64,000 bases of DNA from Daphnia carinata. Lineage: Eukaryota > Arthropoda > Branchiopoda > Diplostraca > Daphniidae. A program made the translations under genes and the position numbers. This document shows, one piece after another, positions 12,838 through 30,400 of the stretch (its first letter is position 1; each line of letters starts with the position of its first letter). The notes beneath the pieces were generated by a model. It was not told the DNA's origin, did no database searches, and worked only from the letters and a program-made list of their open reading frames with translations. Location: the NCBI RefSeq assembly GCF_022539665.2, contig NC_081333.1, positions 558,001 through 622,000 on the forward strand, in the 5' to 3' direction.

Positions 12838-15001
12838 CTAATCGAACGCTGCCTCTGGCATCGGTAAATTATGATTGATCATGTCGCTGTTGTTGTTCAT
12901 GTCTTCGTTAGCCACCGTGAGACGTGCTACACCTTCTTCAAGCGAGGTGAAACCTATATGGCATTTACAGAAAAATGTAATACATTTCCAATCAAATATT
13001 ACGACGTGACCTTTTTCTGTATTTCAAAATGAATAAAAATTGTTTTACCTAGTTCCTCGGTGCTATTGTAAGAGATCCGTCGATCACGCCAGTTTGTTAT
13101 ATTTTCAGACCGCGAACTTGGTACGGATGACTCTCTCCTCAACGCCGGCCGTCCAGATCCTCGTTGGTGAATTTTTTTTAAATGTAAATTTAAAATAAGT
13201 CTGAATACAATTTTGAATTGGTAATTACTTCGCGTGACCGGTGAGGTAATTGAAGTTTCCGATTCGTTTGCATCAGATGCCACCCTGTTTTAAAAAAACA
13301 TTCGTGAATATAATAAGGACATCATGTGCAGTTTTTCACTTAAAATGAAATTCCAAGTTAAATACTGAAACCAATTTAGAATTTGTTGATTGTGCACTGG
13401 TTGATAGTTTTACATATTCTAATCTAGAATCCCATTGGCATGATTTTAATTACTTTAAATTTCGTTTCCAATCGAAGTTTAATGACCCCGTTTCCTCATG
13501 GCCTTGACTATTAGGCAAAACGTCAAAACTTTCAATACATGTGAACTGTATGTTGCTTAGCTACGTTCAACCTGAGCTTCTTTTAGACTCTACGAATACG
13601 TATGGCTATTGTTTAACGTGAAAATATAAATAGAAAAAATGGGGAAAAGCTTGGCGCTAGTAATTAGACGAGAGACAACGGAAAAACAGATTTAAATAAA
13701 CAAGAATTACGTTGCTGGTTTTTCGGGTTGGCGGTTACGCGTCGTGTTGTTTTCAGACGGTTTTTTGGCATCTTTGTAACAATTACGTTGATTGTTGCCT
13801 TGGTTAGGCCAAATGTCATTCTCTCTGGTTTCAGACGAAATCATTTGCTCGCTCATACGTCGGTTGCGCACATAATCGCGGCACTGCATACAACAATAAT
13901 GAGTTAATGAAAGTATGGCCGGAAATAGAATTATTCTGCCGCAACTAGCGCTGCTTTCAAGTGTGGACTATCACTCAAATTTTACAGCCAATAAACTCGA
14001 AATAACTCTCGTTTAAAACTCGCGTGAAACGATTGTTATTTATGGTTGTGCTACTTACTGCCGAATATTTTCTGGGTGGCTGGTAATTTGCGAAACCGCA
14101 GTACTTTGACGACGTATCACTTGTCCATGATGAGTTGGATGTCGTTGAAGTCCTCCTAGAATTGTTGCTACTGCCAATACTCATTTCGCTACCCTGAGAT
14201 GATGTGCTGTGCTTGCGACGCGCTGCTGGACTAATAGGCGAACAAAAGGCTCCCTCACGTAGCCGATCAGTTAAATAGGAAAACACTGGATCGGGTGGAG
14301 GCAAATCATTCTGCCAGGAGTTTAATGTATATTTTATCAATTTTTCAATTGCTGCGTTATATAAATTTATGAATTGATAAGGATGATTTGTCATACCTCT
14401 GATAGCCGTTGTGGACGAAAGTCAGTTGTTACAGGCACGCTAGGGAGTGTGACTGGCTTAATTCTGCGTGATTCTTTAGCCGCACGAGCATTTGCATTTG
14501 TTTCCTTTTGGCTTGTTTCGGTAGCCGTACTGCTATTTTTTTCTTCGTTCGCTGGAGTAACACGTGTCTTTGTACGTTGCGTGGCTTCTAAGCTGAAATT
14601 CTCAGCGTTCTTCTTATCATTCTCGATTTCCTGCGTGTGCCGCACAAAATGAATTGACTGATATGGCTAGAAAAAATAATGTATTTAATCAATAAAACTT
14701 ACCTGATACCGTTGTGTTATAGAAGCGTTTTTCCGGCGCATTTCTTCTATTTTCTGATTGATGGCCGCTTCGCGCTCCTCTTTCGACATCTGTACCAATA
14801 GACATCAAATTAAAAACGTATTACTTTTATAAAACTGTTGGTCCTTGCACCGCTCCCATTCATTCGTGAATGATCTTATTTACATAATGCATTTCAAAAG
14901 AAACCAAATCAAGAAACAACAGGCGTTTAGGTGAAGCTACATTTTAAGGTATAACAAAAAAAATGGGATGAGATTACCTGTGGTGCTAATGCAACGTGCA
15001 T
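12838..15001 (-). CDS. CCDC9-like coiled-coil protein
   Basis: Eight exons read on the minus strand: 14978-15001, 14703-14789, 14397-14630, 14059-14310, 13711-13883, 13229-13284, 13049-13159, 12838-12953. Phases close exactly for a 350-residue product. The start is MHVALAPQ, then a conserved N-terminal segment KEEREAAINQKIEEMRRKN followed by RYQEIENDKK, the signature of vertebrate CCDC9/CCDC9B (an exon-junction/RNA-associated coiled-coil family of poorly defined role). The middle is Ser/Thr-rich and disordered, with a basic RNRR-type patch around residue 290 and an acidic, Asn-rich C-terminus. The first exon continues in frame upstream to 15169, where a TTTCAG acceptor lies after an in-frame stop, so a longer N-terminal isoform spliced from further upstream is possible. 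Confidence 0.72.
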
Positions 15002-15169
15002 GTTGGATGTCACTCTAATGGAAGAGGTCTTTCGTCGAGACGAGAGCGAGGATGTATTGTCACTGGGCCGTATCCCAACACGAAATGAAAGAGAAGTGAA
15101 CAGTCCTTCGCCTATCTTCGTGTGACCCACTTTGCTGAGTGTTGATCGTGTGGTATTTACCTTCTCCAA

Positions 15170-17422
15170 CTGAAACCAAGGTTATACAATGCACGGCAAT
15201 GGGGCTCCGTCATCTCGGTTGCCAACATCCACGGTAATGGCGCACCACCTATGGCAGTCACGGCCACTGTGTAACACTCCACCCGTTCGGATTGAATTGT
15301 ATTATTATAATCGTCGTAAAGGAAATTTCAATCCAAATGTAAACTGGAATGCAACATCAGTTTGATTTTCTGTTCATACATTTTTTTTGTTCGTCTGCTT
15401 ATTTAAAAGCTCTAATTTCTAAAACCGTATCTCAGTTTCAATCAGGCCGGCATTGTTGTGTCGTGACTTTAGTGATATTATAACCAATAACGAATGTGTA
15501 ATACAAAATGAGACCGTTGGTCTACCTTATCGTATCATTTCTCTATTCAATTCAAATAGGCTTATACTTTATTGTACGGATTTTAAATCACTTTGGTGTA
15601 AATTAAAAGCATTAAAGTAAAATATACTACTGAATAAAAATAGCATTTTTTAATTGGTCAGAGCTACCAATTGTACTGGCGCACGAACGTACGCTTTTGA
15701 ACCGCTTGCAACTGTGGAAGAGATCGGAATGGCCTTGCGAGCAGTTCAGCATTGGCCCCGTTTCTTTAACCCATATTCCGGTCGGACCAAGTCGTTTTAC
15801 TGGTTGAACGATATTTTGAAGGACTTTTGTGATACGAAACTAGTGGGTAATTTTGAAACTGATGGCTCATGTTTTGATCGTTTTCAAACTCAATGAGCAA
15901 TGCATACGACAGCAAGCGTAAAAAATCGACCTGTACTATCGCTATGTCCTGTTGCAACAAACGCAATTGACATCTTCTTGGAAAAATCAATAGAGTAACT
16001 AATGTCGGCCTGCAAAACGAGGACAGCCCTGGGTTTTCAAAGATTGCCACATACTAAAGGCACCCACATGTGCAGTGCCTTTGTGGTCATAAAGACAAAG
16101 ATGTTTAAGCGCTATGCATTTCGTTGGCGAAAGGGAATTACCGGAGTAGACGGATGGGTTAACAATCCAGCCTCTTCATTTTTTAATACTTCCTTCTCCC
16201 CACAAATCTTGGTACTGCTGTCGCCAATTGTCAGCGGCTTAACGATTGAGGGCGGGGGCTCCTATCTTTATGACCGTCATTTACCATAGGTTGTCGCGTC
16301 ACGCGTCGGTCCCGTTGATGATGTCATCATTTTTGAGAATTCATGGAGAAAAAGAAAATGAGCAACAGGCCGAAACCCAACTTGCAACTTTCAAAATTAG
16401 TGTTACTCCTCTTTGTGTGCGACATGCATGCTGCGTGCATACGTAAAAAGCTTACGCTTCAATAGGTAATAGCACCTTGAAAATGTGAGGGAAAATCTCA
16501 TTCCCAGTTTCCGTCGGTAAAAATGTTTTCGAATCAGGTCGTTCCATGATACATAAAATGGCGCCCTTGGAGACTTTCGCTTGTTGTCGCTGACGAGGCG
16601 GGCAGGAAATTCGGAGAAAAATACTCGCGAAATGAATTCAAAATATAAGCTAAGAGGGGTAAGTGGTTTATTGGCTTCATCGTCAAGAACATTGAATGGC
16701 CGGTATAATGATGCTGAAGAGATACCTGCGATTGGCTGGCACAGCTGGAGTCTTGGCCAAAAATTAAGAACGTCATTTGCTGACGCAGTACTAAAGGGAT
16801 TCCTTTGATGTTTTCAATGCAAAATGGGTGTCATTTTTACTGTTGTCTTTAACGGTGTTTTCAGAGTCATCGTACCCCTACGTATTTACCTTGTCCTGGT
16901 CTACGCAAAAGCAAGCCTGTCAAAGGCAGTTAATCGACAAAAAAAAGGGGGTTCGAAACGAAAAATAAACAATAATGGTATCGGTAGCTTAAATAAACAT
17001 TTACATAATTTACACCATGTTAAATCACATATAAATTTTAGCACAACCCTTGTTTAATTACCTGGAAAGAAAAGGAATTTATTACGATGCTGTAATTTTT
17101 ACAGTATCAAGGCGGAACTTCCTTGATGAATTCCGACTTTCGGAGGGCTCCACCCGACGACGGAACTGATTTTTCAGGACGAATGTGCTAGCATGACTTA
17201 AGCGCCAAAATATGAAAGCCCTATGCAAAACTATTATACTGGTGTGAAGCATGAAATTTCTACAGGAAATGGCAGACAATGTTTAATAACTTTAATGAAT
17301 ATATTCCTTTTACCAGATAAGCAAAACTCTTGCTGCGTTTGCAATCCTAGCAAAGACTATCTAATTACAACAACCGTATACTCAACTATAACAACAACTC
17401 TCAAAACATTCATTAGTTAGAC
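15170..17422. other. Intergenic, no gene identified
   Basis: Contains only short frames without family resemblance. An 80-codon frame at 15654-15896 has fairly normal composition (it includes HWPRFFNPYSGR) but begins at a GTG/TTG-type codon, has no partner exons that I could join, and was not called. Promoter or leader exons of the CCDC9-like gene may lie at 15,180-15,600. Confidence 0.4.
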
Positions 17423-19854
<2,432 letters not shown>

Positions 19855-20618
19855 ATTTTCTTTTGAAAAGCAAACACTAGCTTTACCAGCGTAGTATCGT
19901 AGCTGAACTAAAATGTCGATCCTTGATGTGCACTGCTAAAACGTCAACTTGTCAGATGGCAGGCAACCGTATCCCCTGAAACGATACTATCGGATCAGTA
20001 GATTAGTTTCCGTGAAGTGCAGATGTTCGCGGTTACGTTTCAAGGTCGTTTAAGGTTGGTATGGCAATACAAGGGCACTCGTTTTTCTTTTGCTCAGAGC
20101 GCCTATAGCGAGTTTTCAGCGCACCACATTTGCACGTGCTTATGCGGCCCATTTCGATTTCGAAAATTAACAGTTTAGGACATTAATGCCGTGGCCATTT
20201 CGAACTCCTACATACTAAGATTATTCACAAGCAAATTTATCCACCACAAACAAGTTTTGTATGGGAGTTAATATATAGGATTTTTGAGAGTCCCGCTCAC
20301 CGAGAAATGAAACTGTGACTGGCCTAGTATTCCGGCCTGGGCGGAGTGACGACTGAGCGCTAGTGCGTCATAAACGTTTGCCGGGGCATTCGACTGTTCA
20401 TCCTCATTCGTGAACAGCTGATTGACTGGTTGTATTATTCTTGTCTCTTGTGGAGATTCGCTTGAATGTCGTTTGCTCTAAACCAAGTCGTTGTGAAACT
20501 TTTATGGGGTTTGTCAGTTACGAGTATTAACAATTTGATCCTCAGGAATACATTATATTTATAAATAGTTCAAGGAATATAAGTACACTGTCGCAATACT
20601 TGGGTATTATATCTTAAA
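19855..20618. promoter_or_regulatory. Shared upstream region of UGP and DCAF8 (divergent)
   Basis: The 764 bp between the two start codons must contain both promoters. It has several CG dinucleotides and no long frames. No TATA box is convincing in either direction, so start sites cannot be placed. Confidence 0.5.
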
Positions 20619-23830
<3,212 letters not shown>

Positions 23831-23941
23831 ACTAAAGCAAAAAAATCATGCCTATATTGTTCTTCAAGTGGTATCACAGAGACAAGTTATTTCTATGAGA
23901 AGTACCCGGCAAATGAAATATTTGTTACTGTTGGAGTATTT

Positions 23942-23976
<35 letters not shown>

Positions 23977-24436
23977 AGAGAAAGTAAGCCGTCTGTAATA
24001 CCTATTTCCCTAAAACCGATTCCCTGTTCTACGTGCGTTAATACGTAAAAATTCGTTGTTATTGTAGGCGCCCCGATTGAAATATATCGCAGGAACCAAA
24101 CATTGTTAACATTGTACACTACTAGCAGACGAAATTCTTCGTTATTTTCTCTTAAGGTTAGAAGGAGATAACCATTAACCATTTCATATTTTATAGAAAT
24201 AAGTGCGTTCAATAATGTAGACAAAAACGTACGCGTTGCTAAGGATATCGTGGTTACAATGTTTCGTTGCGCAGTGCGTTGCGACCTATTCCTGAAGTAA
24301 CCGTTTGTTCCTGAACGGTTTCCATGGCAACCCTAAGTTATAGACTGCATATCCCAGGCATGGTCAGGCCGGGTTTGTGTTCTTCAGACGCTCGCATCAC
24401 TTAAAGACAAGTGCGACCTTTTTAATTGGAATTACA
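23831..24436. other. DCAF8 3' end and intergenic stretch
   Basis: Includes a pure A run of about 30 (23942-23973) followed by a GA run, possibly a slippage-prone or retroposed tail. No gene was found. The promoter of the SPA17-like gene should lie towards 24,200-24,436. Confidence 0.5.
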
Positions 24437-27400
24437 ATGGAACAAGCAAATTTGCTCTGCCATAGAATGAAAATTCCGGAAACATTAGACCATCTGATGT
24501 ACTGTTTAACGAAAGAAATTCTTTGTAAACAGCCTGATAACGTGTATGAATTTTCGACGAAATTTTTTCACCAGCTTGTGGAAGAAAGGGATGGACGTAA
24601 GTACCAAAAGCTCAATACCTTTTTACGAAAAAATGTGGGTTACTGCGTGTAAGAATGCTAAATCTGCTGCTACTTGGTTTATTGTTCGTTGTATGTGTTT
24701 TTAAAATACTTATTGACATGAGTATCCTACTGCAGCAAACTCTAAATGGCCAAAATTGCCTACAGTAGCTAAACAGTTGTCATTCGTTTGGAAAGAAACG
24801 TAGGAGGATCATTTGGGTTTTCAAAAGCGAAAAGCTGATCGTTGACGGTTTTCTTCTTAACTAACGGAAAAAACTATGCACATAAATTAAACTTCAATCC
24901 TCGGTTTTTACATTTCGTCTGCAGAGCCTTGAATTTTAAAAATCTAGGAAAAACAACAAATTAATATCGTTTTCGGGAGTCACTCTTTTTTGGTTTTCAG
25001 AGAATTGCAACGACTTGCTTTCATTCATTTTGCTGAAACAACAAGAGCATTGATAGAGTTAAGCGCAGCAGCCTTTCACGCAAAGTCATATCATAGGTGA
25101 AGGTTTTCTTATTCCATTTTTCACTGCGTGTGCTTTTAACATGCCTTGGCGGAAAGTGCCTATGATGCTGGTCAAAATTTTCTAGGTGCTCTTTTTGGAT
25201 GCTTGCCATATGTATTTTTATCAATGCATAATGGAGGCCGACATAAATTTACTTGTTTTACTTGTATTTTGTCTGAAATATTGCTAAAAGTTCATCTTTG
25301 GTGCAGAGTGTGTAGGAATGTAAATGTAATTGACTAAAAATTTCTATTTTCGTTCGCCCTTACGGGTTTGATTTCTCGTTACACACAAAACGATTTTAGG
25401 ATGTATATTTGCGATAATTAAGGCTATGGCGCGTAATGTTGCTGAATCCTTTGATGGCATTCCTTTCGTTGAAAGCTGGTGAGGCAGTAGGTGATCGGCA
25501 GTGGTCGAGAACGAACGTGGTAAACCAACTGGCAGTGTTTTATTGAGGTCTCGTTAAGCTAATAAAAAGGGGATATCGTGGACGTTTTCAGTGCTCCGCT
25601 CTACGTTTCGATTATTACTATGTTTTTAAAGATTTAAAAAAGCAAACATTGCTGAAACCGATCTGTTGTTAATTGCCAACGTTGTATGGGCTTATATGAT
25701 GCCGACCACAGTGGCGACGGTGGTTAATGACGCACTAAAAACCTAATAACACCAGAATTTTTGGCACAATTCATCAAATGTTCGTCACTCACATTTCAGC
25801 TACGAAATTATACGGGAAGCAAATTTTATCCACTGAGGCGGTGACTTAACTAAGCCTGTGGTTCCAAATACCGTGTTCGTCAATTGACTTTATTCTATTA
25901 ATAGAATCAGCGGTTCTTTTGTACCTGAAAATGGGGAGTGGTATATCTGTGTGTTGTAGATGTAAGTCGAATTCTTTTCTCGTCTCATTTTCTGCTTCGT
26001 GCGATAGTTGGTCGTAAGCAATGAAACAAGTTGTTTGTAAAACAATACCTATAAGTTTAAAAATATGTGATTATAATTGGCTAACGTCTCTATTTTTCGC
26101 ACTGGCGGATTAGATCTACACGCTTGAAAACGTACGACAAACTACGCACAAAAATAAGTTGATTTTGGCAAATGTTTTTCTTTTGTTTACTGGAAAATGA
26201 AATCTTCGACGTTCAAGCATACTTGGACGCTTCGTTGCCGTTCTCCTGCTATATTTGTGCTTTGTTTATTCTTATGTAAAGTAAACTAAGTGCAAAATGA
26301 ATGAAAAACATTTTGACTTCTATTAACAACCAAACGAGTCACGCCCATTTGCCCTACCAAAATGGCGATGTTGACATGATGCCCAAAGTACGCGAAATAT
26401 AGGTGGATGCGAAATTTTATAGCTTTGTGCTATGTTGAAATCGAAGATGTGAATCTTGTACCTCAAGTAGGCCCAAGGGTAAAAAAAATTTTATTGATTA
26501 CACAGAATTACAATCAAAATTTTTTGTTGCCTGCTGCAAATGTCGAAAGGCCTGCAAATAAACGAAAAAACCATTTTGATGTCTTAAGTTTACGTGCAAC
26601 CTAAAAATCGATCTCTATTGTTAAATTGTTAACGATAAAGATACCGATCCAGTGAGCGCTGACATTTGAAATCGATATTCTTTTTTATTTCAGCTAACCG
26701 GACTCCATTCGTAGAATCACTCAGAAGCAAATCTTGTAAACCAAGTTCATTAAGCATTGTTGATGCAGGGACGGGCCTCAGAGATCTGCCGAATGAGGAT
26801 GGTGAAATAATTGACGATTTCGAAAAAGAACTGGAACAGTTAAACGATGAGACACTCAGAGCGGAGGACATGTCCCCTCCGCCAACCTTGGACGACTCGG
26901 TGTCCGACAATGACACTTCGGTTACGAAGATTGCGGCCATTGTAACCTCGAAGGCGCGAGAATCACCACCAAACGCAACCTCTACGTCCATAAGCCGGGC
27001 GAACAGTAATGGTGCAATAGAAATCCGAAATAGCCCGGAAAATGCTGAAGAAGCCATAGAAGCCGTCGAAGCCATCAATGCGTTTGCTGATGAAACATTT
27101 AAAGAAGACGCTCTTGATGTAGATGCATTGCCGGATTCCGTTACGGAAGTAAGTAAAGTTATAATTTTCCCATACTTTTTTCCCTAATTAACGGGTTACA
27201 AGCTCAAATAGAATGACATTTAAAAGATTCTCTTCCGTTTCAACGTGGATGATATCAAACTTCTTACAGGTATTAGATGAAGGGCAACCTGAAGTGGCAC
27301 AGTCCACCCCTGAAGAGCACGTAGAAGAACCAGAGATCACGACCACTCCAACTGAAGAGACCAATGATGACCCACATCTGTTAGCAGATTCTAATGGCAT

Positions 27401-30400
27401 CGAAGAAACTGAGCATCTTGAACCACAGGAGATGGTCATCGAGGAAGAAGCTACGGAAAACGAATTACAAGAAAATATCGAAGACGACAAACCGCAAGAA
27501 ATCGACGAAAATGAATTAGAAACAAATGGAACTGAGAACGATGTATTAAATGAAGAATTAGAGGAAAACGAACCAACACCTGTCGACATGGTGGACGCTA
27601 TAGATTCGTCACTACTCCAAGCAGAAGAGGAAATGACAGTAAACGAGGAACTTCCGAATTCATCCCCATTGGACGATACAGAGGAACAAGAGGTTATAGC
27701 TGATGGCGTGGAAAATTCAGAGATTGTGGCGAATCACATTGAAGAATCAGAAAATGCAGAAATTGAACCTACAAATTTGGTGGAAAACACTGACGCACCT
27801 GAGGCCACCGATTTACCAACGGATGCAGATATGGAAGAGACCATCCAACTTGAACCAAGTGAGATGGTTGCAGAGGACGAAACCAACGAAAATGAATTGC
27901 AAGAGAATACCGATGAAGACAAACCTCAGGAAATTGATGCAAATGAATCAGAGATCGATGAAATTGAGAAAGATCAATCAAATGAAAACGCAGAGGAAAA
28001 CGAACAAATACCTGCCGATATACTGGTTGATCCGCCAATGGCACAAGAAGAGGGAGAAACAGCAGATGTCGAGGAAGTTTTGAATTCGGTAACATTGGAA
28101 GATTGTTCCGAAGAAAGAGAAACGGAAGCTGAAAACGTGGAAAATCAAGAGGTTCTCACAGATCAGCTAGACGAATCAGATAATGCAGCAGACACACCAG
28201 CAGATTTGCTGGAACATAGCATTGACGAAGAGCAGCATGAAAGCAGCCATGTACCTGAAATGAATATTCGCGTGCCTCGTTCAACGGAATTTATTGATAT
28301 GGAACAAGATTCCCCTGTTGAAATGAATGAAGATGATCATCTAGATATAGAAGAAGTCGGATCAAGTAGCGTTGTCAACATCGAAGATGAGTTATCTGTT
28401 GCACAAGAGCATGACGAGGAGGTTAAGCAGATCGAAAATTCAGATCTTGAGGAACACATTCAAGATGAAAACGAGGCAATTGAAGTTAGCGAAAACATGG
28501 AGGGAAATGACAATCATACTGAAGAAACTGAAACCGAAAAACTTGATGAATCGGAGGTTTTTGCAATTTCGGATCTCGTAGATGAACAGCCTAGTCAACT
28601 TGAAAATATTGAAGAGATTCTGCCTGAAGTTGAAAGTGAAGACGTGACAAACGAAACACCTGATGATAATAATCTTCATCAGGATGCGTCATTCACAGAA
28701 GAGCAGCCATTACTCAGCCCCGTAATTGAAGATAGCCCTTTTGAAGTAGAAAATACAGAGGAAAACGTTTGTCAAGCTTCAGAAGACAACGTATTGGCTG
28801 ACGAAAACGCCGATCAAAACAATACGCTTGAGCAAGATGATGCATTAATCTTTGCGGAAAATGTAATGGACAGTGAATCGGCGATAATAGAGGAACCCGA
28901 AGCTGAGCTAAATGAAACAACAAGTCACGTAAGCTGTGATGATACACAAGAAAACGGCAATTTGCAAAGTGAATTGGACAATGAAAAACCCATTCCCGAT
29001 TTGAAGGAAAATGGCATTTCAGACGAAGATTTTAATGAACTTGTGGGCGAGGGTGACAAAGAAGTGTCAAACGATGACGAGGAAGAGATATGGAATAAGT
29101 TACAGAAAGACTTGGAGTTGGAAGAAGAAGAACAGCGAAACCTAGCAGCAATAAAAATTCAATCAACATTCCGGGGATACAAGACCCGTAAAGAATTTAA
29201 TGAAATGTCAGAAAATCAAAATGAGACTGAAGACGAAATAGATATTGTCAACGATATTGTCGAAAACGTTCCTGAAGATCAGCCTTCAGTTCTTTCACAA
29301 GAGGAAGAACCTTTAGAAAATAATGATGACGACAAAGAGTTAACAGGAGCTTTGGCTGGCGTAACAGAAAGTATTGCTACAATTGCTCTGATTTTAACTG
29401 ATACTCCTCAACAAAACCCTCCGTTACTTTCTACAGGTGAAGATCATAATGATGATGAACTAGATGGCAACTTGGGAAGCGAGAATGTCATAGATGCGCT
29501 TGACGAATTTCTTTCTAATCAGAGAGAAGTAAATGATGTTACGGAAGAACCAATGTCAAATGGAGAAGAAATTCATGACGTTCAGCTCATTGAATCCTAC
29601 GTGATTACATCATCAGTAACAGATAATTCTGCTAGTCCAGAAGCCACAACAAATTTGGAAAACAGTCAAGATAATGAATCGGTTTCGGTGAAGGATATTG
29701 ATGATGGTGCCAATGAAACAAGCAATTCAGAAGCTGAAGCCGTAGCTTCTGATCCTGGTGTGGTTTTCGAGCTTTATGTGGAGTCGAACGAAACAACGAA
29801 CGATGGCCTGTTGGAATCGTATTGTCCACAGAGAGAAGATCCGTCAAGAGAAAAACACGTAAAATATACAGAAAATAGCCCAACTGAAAACACCGGAATT
29901 GGCAGTGACGCAGCTGAATCTCTGGGTGAAATAACGCCATGTAACACAAACGGATCTATTCAGCAAAATCAGTTAGATCCTTGTCTGCTTGAAAGGGAGA
30001 ATCTTGCAGCTATTAAAATTCAGGCAGGTTATCGCGGACACCAAGATCGTAAAAGAGTACAGAATTTAAAGCATCAAATAGCTGAAAATGTTTCCTCAAC
30101 AGGAACTGACATAGACACACAAGAAGGTAAAGAAAACAATTTTCGTTTTGATTGTAAAATTTTTTTTCTGTTAAATGCAACATATTTTTTCAATATTAGA
30201 ACTTAGAAATGCTGCTGCCACTAAAATTCAGGCTGGTTTCCGTGGACATCAAGATCGAAAACGAATCCACAAAGCAAAATGTCATACTACTGAGACTAGT
30301 GGAACTCTTCAAACGCATTTTAACGTTGTCGACGAAGAACGCCAGTTCAACCATTCTGGTCAACAAGTGCAACCAGATCCATGTTCAATGGAACTACAGA

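Noticed and set aside
15001-15169. Start of the CCDC9-like gene at 15169
   Set aside because: The codon there is TTG just after a splice acceptor, not an ATG; the family homology begins after the ATG at 15001.
15654-15896. 80-codon plus-strand frame with normal composition
   Set aside because: It begins at a non-ATG codon, has no family match and no joinable neighbours.
26629-27589. Long open frames on the minus strand opposite the acidic SPA17-like region
   Set aside because: They are antisense shadows of Glu/Asp-rich codons, with biased Ser/Phe composition and no splice structure of their own.
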